Below are positions 57,226 through 64,000 of a stretch of DNA of 64,000 bases, piece after piece. The translations under genes and the position numbers were made by a program. Every line of letters begins with the position of its first letter. Position 1 is the stretch's first letter. The stretch comes from Marchantia polymorpha subsp. ruderalis. Taxonomy: Eukaryota > Streptophyta > Marchantiopsida > Marchantiales > Marchantiaceae. The DNA lies in assembly GCA_037833965.1 (NCBI GenBank), contig AP031354.1:10704001-10768000 (forward strand), given 5' to 3'. Under the pieces are notes generated by a model. It was not told the origin of the DNA. It ran no database searches and worked only from the letters and a program-made list of their open reading frames with translations.

Positions 57226-59060
57226 GAAATCTCAAGGTCTGGATCCTTGACTCTAGTTGCACTTATCATTTGACAAACAACAAGCATTGGCTGTCGTACT
57301 AGCAAAAACTCGATGAAGTTAAAGTAATAATGGGTAACAAGCATTGGTTGTTGGACTATGAAAAACTCGATGAAGGTAAAGTAATAATGTGTAACAACCA
57401 TTCTTGTTCAGCTGCTAGTATAGGATGCGTTAGCATAAAGATAGTTGATGGTGTTGTGAGAATTCTTGAAAATGTTAGATATGTACTTGAATTGTCTAAG
57501 AACCTAATCTTTATTTGCATTCTTGATGACTTGGATTATACTAACAAAATAGAGCAAGGCTTTATGTATATTGCATAAGGTGTTATTATTTTGAAGGGAA
57601 AAGGGTCTTCAACTAATGAGCAACCAGAATCTTGTGGGAAAGGACAAAATCAGCAAATATGATTTCTGCGAGCATTGCATTTTGGCAAAACAACACAGGC
57701 ACAGATTTCCAATCAGAATACACATGTCTACACAAGTACTTGAGTACATTTGCTCAGATTTGTGGAGAGCCTCAAGTACAACAACACATGGTGGTAACTT
57801 CTATTTCTTATCTATCATTGATGACAACTCTAGAATAGTTTGGATATATTTGTTGAAACACAAAAATTAAGCTTTTGAGAAATTTAAAGAACGGAAAATT
57901 TTGGTTGAGAATCTGACTAATAAAAAAGTTAAAAGTCTAAGAATGTATAACGATATTGAGTTTTATAATGCTAAAGTCGATTAGTTTTGTGCCAATGATG
58001 GTAATCAAAGGCATAAATCTGTGAGATTAACCCCTCAGCAAAAGAGAGTTGCTAAGAAAATAAACAGGTCATTATTGAACAAGACAAGAAGCATGCGATT
58101 CAATTCCGGGTTGGCTAAGGGTTTCCGGGATGATTCAATGGTCACCGTTGCATATCTTGTGAAAAGATGTACTTCAAGTGCCATTGAGTTTGAAACACCA
58201 AAAGAAAAATGGAGTTTAAGATCATCCAATCTTAATCACTTGAGAGTGTATGGACGCTCTGCCTATGTTCATCAAACTCAAGGCAAATTGAAGCCAATAG
58301 CCATCAAATGTGTGTAACTTGACATCAAATAACAATCAAATAGTGTTCCTTGGCTATTTGACTATTTTTCTTTGTCAATCATGGACTAATCCAAGTTCTA
58401 GTGATGTGAGTGTCACTAAAACCTTCAAAATTATTATTCAAGTGGAGCTAGTAGTTCATGTCACTACTCCACAAGCTCAAGGTCAAAGCACCTTGAGTGA
58501 TCATGAAGATCATGACATACAAGCTCTATATCATATCACTGAAGCAAGTGATCAAACTTGTCAAGAGCAAGGCAATCAGGAACAAGAGGTGACAAGCCAC
58601 AACAGCTCAGAGCAATCTTAACAACAACATTACTACTTTTTGAATAGGAACAAATAAAAGAAAGTGTAAGGCCTACACAAAGGTATGGCTTCCCCACATA
58701 CTCGAAGATCCTTGTCTAGGGAGCCTCTTGTGATTTTGTTCACAACAAAGGCATTCCTTCCTTCACTGCCATTTAGGGAGTGAAGGAAGTCATATGGATT
58801 CAGGACTTGTGTAATGAGTTACATGTGTTCCAAGGAACAACTACACTCTTCTCCCATAGCCAAAGTGCAATCCATCTATGCAAAAATCCGGTATTCCATG
58901 ATGGAACAAAGCACGTTCACATCAAGTAACACTTAATCAGAAAAAAGCTCACGAATGAGTACATCAACATTGCAAAAATTAGCACTGACGACAACCGAGC
59001 AGTGTGGGAAGCTAAGATTGCTTTCCACGCAAGATTAACTAGATTTTGCCATTTTAATTA
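57226..59060 (+). mobile_element. Decayed Ty1/copia element C2, duplicate of C1
   Basis: It has the same pieces in the same order as C1 (WILDS-like start, DFCEHCILAKQHRHRF, HGGNFYFLSIIDDNSRIVWIYLLKHKN, VYGRSAYVHQTQGKLKP, RNase H remnants) and the same junction with an E-type LTR on its left. It is broken many times. It differs from C1 by scattered substitutions and small length changes, so the duplication is not recent. Confidence 0.8.
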
Positions 59061-59690
59061 GTTTAATCTACTTCTTTAATAGGGATCGTTGGTTAAAAAA
59101 GTGAAGTGTAAATCAAATTAGAAAATTGTGTTGAAGTAGATGTGATAAAATTGTAAATAGTGTAAGTGACAAATTAGCCGGACTTAGAACCGATACCTAG
59201 TTTTGCCAAATTAATTCTTAACAAGAGTAACTTGTCTGATAGAGTAGATCCAAACCTTCTAAGTATAGATCTAGGGCTGCTAGAATACTTGGAGGAACTT
59301 GTTAGGCTAGATTACGTACAACAGGCAGCTGGCGGCAAGAAGCGGTGACCAAGTGAAAGTCAGATGCGGAATTCTCAAAAAGTGGAATATTGAGATTTTT
59401 ATGGCGACTAGGATTTTGGAAACGCTCACAACCGCCGCAATTTGGTTTGGGAATTTGAGTATTTGAATGCTCTTAGGTATTATGTATGGGACTCTTTTTT
59501 TTGCTTGCTTATGCGACTTGCATCTTTTTTGCAACTCTTGCATTTTCTATGTGTAATCATGGGCATGAGTTCTTGCTAGTTCTGTGACTGCTGCATGGCA
59601 GGATCCATAAATTTGTGAAAGTAAGTCGTGGTAACCATCTCCAACGGAAGATTTGTGATGAATGAGTTTTAGTATGTAGTGGAAGTATCT
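59061..59690. repeat. Non-coding end of the duplicated E/copia segment, second copy
   Basis: This is the counterpart of 5421-6060. Likeness stops at about 59686 (6050 in the first copy), which marks the edge of the duplication. The following bases belong to copia element C3. Confidence 0.55.
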
Positions 59691-62600
59691 CGTATGATCT
59701 TCTGAGCACTATATCAATACTTGATGGATTTCCATGAAAACCTAATTTGCTTGATGTGACGCATCAATTTTAGTTACACCATACAAACCCCACTGATGTC
59801 ACATCATCGTGAAATTCGAGAACGTGTTCCTATACACATATCATACGAGAGAAACTTCACACTCCACTTTGCGCTCGTCATTGCAATGGTTTCACATGAC
59901 GATCGATGCTTCAACTTTGTTGATGAGTTAGAATTAGAGCAACCTCGATGAAGAAAATTTGCTCTTCATAAACAGCTACAGGTAAACCGGAGATACACAA
60001 TTGAAGCCAACACACCATACGATTACTACTTATGAAGTAGAAATTACAGTATCTTCAGATATTGAAGAAAGCATAGTGCACTCAATCCATAGATAGATGG
60101 AATTACTGATGAGAGCTTGATATGAACAACAAAGCTCAAGTAGACGTCCAACATCGATATCGCTGCGACAGTATTGCTGTGGGGTACTATTGGAAAGAAG
60201 TCATTGGAAGCCAACTTAGAGGAGTTTTTGAAGATGATCATCGAGCTCGCAAATTCCGGCAACAAGGAAGAGCTCAGTGACAAGAATAAGGCAATCATTT
60301 CTAATTTACTTCTAGAGTAATACAAGGAGGTGAAATCAATAATCAAGTACGAGAGATCATCTATCACACTAATGAAGTGACATCCGAGCTAAAATCCAAA
60401 GACTTGGAAATCAGAGTAGACAAGAAGACCTCATGTGAAGGCGAAAATCACATGGCTCGTGGCAAATAGTAGCGCCAAAACACTGATGGAAGCAACTTGA
60501 AGCCCAAAAACCATGGCAAATCACCTACAAAGACCAACCGAGTAGCAATTCCAACATCGACAAGAAGTGATTCTATTGCAACAAGATGGGTCACATCAAG
60601 AAGTATTGTTATTCATGAATTAAGAAGATTAAGGAGAATCAATCTAGCACATCACAAGGTCACCAAGATTCAGCAATCTTTGATGATGGCTACAACGACG
60701 GCAAAGTTTTCATGGCGTCAAGAAATCTCAAGGCCTCTGACTGGATCCTTGACTCTGATTGCACTTATCATATGACACACAACAAGAATTGGTTGTTGAA
60801 TTACCAAAAACTTGATGAAGGGAAAGTATTAATGAATAACAACCATTCTTGTTTTGTTGCTAGTATAGGATGTGTTAAAAAAAAGGCTGATTGTGTTGTG
60901 AGAATTTTTAAAAATGTTAGGTATGTACTTGAATTGTCTAGGTTTGTGATTTCTATTTGCATTCTTGATGACTTAGATTATACTAACAAGATAGAGGAAG
61001 GCTCTATGTATATTGCAAGAGTTGTTATTGTTTTGAAGGTTATCAAGATAGCCAGTCTTTATTATCTCATCGGAGAGACACTTCATGAAGATGTGTCATT
61101 TGCCATTACCCAAAATGAAAGCAAAGCTACACTTTGACATCAAAGGCTCGGCCATATCGGTGAGACGGATTCACAACTGATGAGCAACCAAAATCTTATG
61201 GGAAGTACAAAGTCAGCAAACTTGATTTCTGCGAGCATTGCATTTTGGCAAAACAACACAATATTACATTTCTAATCGAAAAACACATCCTTGAGTACAT
61301 TCACTTAAATTTGTGGGGACCCTCAAAGACAACAACACATGGTGATAACTTCTATTTCTTATATATCATTGATAAATTTTCTAGAAAAGTTTGGATATAT
61401 TTGTTGAAACACAAAAATTGAGCTTTTGAGAAATTTAAAGAATGGAAAATTTTTGGCTAAGATTTTGACTCATAAAAAATTTAAATTTTAAGAATGGATG
61501 ATGGTCTTGAGTTCTGTTGATGTCTTGAGTTGATGGTAATCAAAGGCATAAATTTGTGAGACTAATCTCTCAGCAAAACATAGTTGCTAAGAGAATAAAC
61601 CGATCATTATTGAACAAGACAAAAAGCATGCGATTCAATTCCGGGATGAGGCAATGGTCACCGCTGCATATCTTGTGAACAGATGTACTTCAAGTGCCAT
61701 TGAGTTTGAGACACCAGAAAAAAAATGGAGTTCAAGGTCATCCGATCTTAATCACTTAAAAGTGTTTGGATATTCTACTTATGTTCATCAAAGTCAAGGC
61801 AAATTCAAGCCAAGAGCCATCAAATGTGTGTGCCTTGAGATCAAATAGCGTTCCTTGGCTATTTAATTATTTTTCCTTGTCAATCATGAACTTATCCAAG
61901 TTCTAGTGCTCTGAGTGTCACTAATCTTCCAGAAACCTTTTAAAAGTATTATTCAGCTGGAGCCAGCAGTTCATGTCACTACTCCACAAGCTTAAGGTCA
62001 AAGCACCTCAAGTGATCATAAAGATCATGGCATACAAGCTCCAGATCATGTCACTTAAGCAAGTGATCAAACAGGTCAGGAGTAAGGCAACTGCAAACAA
62101 GAGTTGACAAGCCACATCAACTCAAAAAAATCTCAACAACAACATTACTACTTTTTGACTAGGAACAGAGAAAAGAAAGTGTAAGACCTACATAGAGATA
62201 TGACTTCTCCGCGTACTCTAAGATCCTTGCCTACGCGCTCACATCAGTCTTGGAGATTCAAATGAAGGAGACCCTCTACTATCAAGATGCTATTGCTGGA
62301 TCAAACTGAGAAAAATGAAAGGAAGCCATGAAAGATGAAATGAAATTGTTGTACAGGAACAAAACTTGGATTATGGTTCCAAGACCTAAGGAATGAAAGC
62401 CACTGATGTGTTGATAACTTTACAAGATCAAAGAAGGCGTGATCAGTTCTGACAAGCCTAGGTTTAAGGCCAGGCTAGGGGCAAAAGGCTTCACACAAGT
62501 TAAGGGAGTCGACTATAATGAAATCTTCTCATATGTGGTGAACTACAATCCCATAGGAATTATGTTAGCGCTCGTGGTATAGTTTAACTTGAAATTATAA

Positions 62601-63840
62601 CAAATGAACGTGAAAACAATGTTTCTTCATGGCAACTTGAAAGAAGTGATTTACATGGAGCAGTCACCAGAATATGAAGTGTATAAAAACAAAGACAAGG
62701 TTTCTACTAAAGAAATTGCTGCATGGTTTGAAGTAGTCACCGCATCAATGGTACAACCGTTTGACACATTCATGTTTGAGCAAGGATACAACAAGAGTTT
62801 CTATGACGCATGCTTGTATTTCAAAGGAAATGAAGTATTGAAAAGCATCTTTTTACTCCTCTTTGTAGTCTATATATTACTGATAAGGAGCTCAACTTTA
62901 AAGATATCAAAACTCTTAAAGATTTTGAGTAAAGAGTTGGATATGAAAGATTTAGATGATTCTACAAGAGTAATTGGAATCAACATCATTAGAAGCAGGG
63001 TACATTATTCATTGGCATTGTCACATTGTGGCTATTTGAAGAAGGTAGTTAAAAAAATTTGCATGAGAAATGCAAAGCCAGTGATTCAACCTTTGGCAAA
63101 TCATTTCAACCTCTTTGCAAGTCAATGCCTTGTATTAGCATCAGCAAAGAAAACCATGAAAGATATTCCATATTCAACTGCAGTCTACTCAGTCTTGTAC
63201 ACTATGGTGTGTTCAAGACTTGATATTGTACATGCCATGAGTGTTTTTAGCATGTACATGTCAAATCCTGGCGAGGAACACAGACTGGCTATGAAGCATC
63301 TCCTAAGGTACTTGAAAGGCAGTACTAATGTGGGTTTGGTGTACTGCAAAAGAGGTAGTTGAGTTTTGGTGGAGGTATATGTAGAGTCTGACTACGCAAG
63401 AGATAAAGACAACATACAATCTACTAAAATCAATTCTTGATCAACGGCAATTGTGTGAGTTGAAACTCACAATTACAGCATGTTGTGACTTTGTTCACAA
63501 CAGAGTCAGAGTATATTGCTGCCATTGAGGCAGTGAAGGAAGGCATATGGATTCAAGGCCTGCTAAATGAGTTACATGTGTTCCAAGTAACATTTAGACT
63601 CTTCTCTGATAGCTAAAGTGCAATCCATCTGTGGAAGAATCCGGTATTCCACGATAGAACAAAGCACGTTGACATCAAGTAACACTTCATCAAAAAAAAA
63701 GATCACCGATGGCAACATCAACATTGCAAAAATCAACATTCATGACAATCGGGAAGTGTGGGAAGCTAAGACTGCTTCCCACACAAGATTAACTATATTT
63801 TGTCATTTTAACTAGAACATTCTACTTCTTTGATAGAGTA
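59691..63840 (+). mobile_element. Ty1/copia element C3 (Tork-like), fuller but decayed
   Basis: Pieces in order: leader or LTR-like start shared with 52871-53534; gag end with a CCHC knuckle (FYCNKMGHIKKYC, near 60570-60610); protease-proximal WILDSDCTYHM (60743); GAG-pre-integrase (ISVCEHCILAKQH-like, near 61220); integrase core pieces (61300-61430); RT (GFTQVKGVDYNEIFS near 62495; MNVKTMFLHGNLKEVIYMEQSPEY at 62604; GYLKKVVKKICMRNAKPV; HLLRYLKGSTNVGLVYCKR to 63362); RNase H pieces to about 63690. The RT and YLKG motifs suggest the Tork/Tnt1 branch. It is broken in more than ten places. Its 3' end is cut off by the LTR at 63841. Confidence 0.85.
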
Positions 63841-64000
63841 TCATTGGCGCAAGGCGAGAAATCCGCCTTCGGCGTTGCGCACCCATGTCCGCGGCGTAGT
63901 ACGCTAGCGGACGGACGCGGTTGCGTGCTTTCGAGGAGCGGCTGATTGCAAGGAAGCTTGATTTCTTACTGTGGGGGTGGAATTACATATGTGTAGACAT
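63841..64000 (+). mobile_element. Start of another long LTR of the D subfamily (runs off the window)
   Basis: After copia C3, plus-strand sequence turns GC-rich and matches U3 of D (GCGCACCCATGTCCGCGGCGTAGTACGCT, reverse complement near 11072-11100). It then encodes RLRAFEERLIARKLDFLLWGWNYICVDM, the start of the U3 protein, most like D. The element lies mainly beyond the window. Confidence 0.75.

Overview
The window looks like repeat-rich nuclear DNA of a land plant, most likely not a flowering plant (a fern or lycophyte would fit; this is a guess). The evidence is Athila-like Ty3/gypsy elements primed by tRNA-Asp, Tork-like Ty1/copia remnants, a Tigger/pogo DNA transposon and TATA-type promoters. 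No bacterial operons, rRNA, tRNA or CRISPR arrays were seen. Only one convincing host gene is present; nearly all the rest is nested transposable elements.

Layout. 1-2118: LTR G (+), a variant without the usual long ORF, inserted in LTR fragment E1 (-, to 3456), which itself lies in a decayed copia element C1 (to about 5420). 5421-6846: non-coding DNA, probably including part of the LTR of an old gypsy element H. 6847-12145: D, a 5.3-kb solo LTR (-) with a matching AACTC target duplication and a 935-codon ORF. 12151-13506: 3' LTR and integrase end of H (-). 13507-42996: element B (-), interrupted at 24585-40120 by the young element A (+). 42997-45629: LTR fragment E (-). 45640-46703: Tigger pseudogene (-). 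48739-52431: a host-type gene for a secreted protein built from 168-residue tandem repeats that resemble fungal HsbA domains. 53535-57225: LTR fragment E2 (-), followed by copia remnants C2 and C3 to 63840. 63841-64000: the start of another D-type LTR (+).

The main point of interest is the A/B/D/E/G family. It is a Ty3/gypsy family with very long LTRs (4.9-5.4 kb) whose U3 region carries a long ORF of about 850-935 codons, ending about 35 bp upstream of the TATA box. The ORF has a conserved N-terminal domain, a variable Pro/Ser/Arg-rich middle and a conserved coiled-coil C-terminus. Because it lies in U3, a genomic transcript would carry it 3' of pol, the position of nef or MMTV sag in retroviruses. 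In A and B, gag-protease and pol are in the same frame, separated by UAG in the context UAG-CAA-YUA, the tobamovirus-type read-through context. The LTRs are filled with micro-palindromes (CGCCGAAGGCG and CGCCTGTGCACAGGCG types) that also run through the coding middle of the ORF.

The second point of interest is the repeat gene at 48739-52431. Its repeats are so alike at DNA level that recent tandem expansion or gene conversion is likely.
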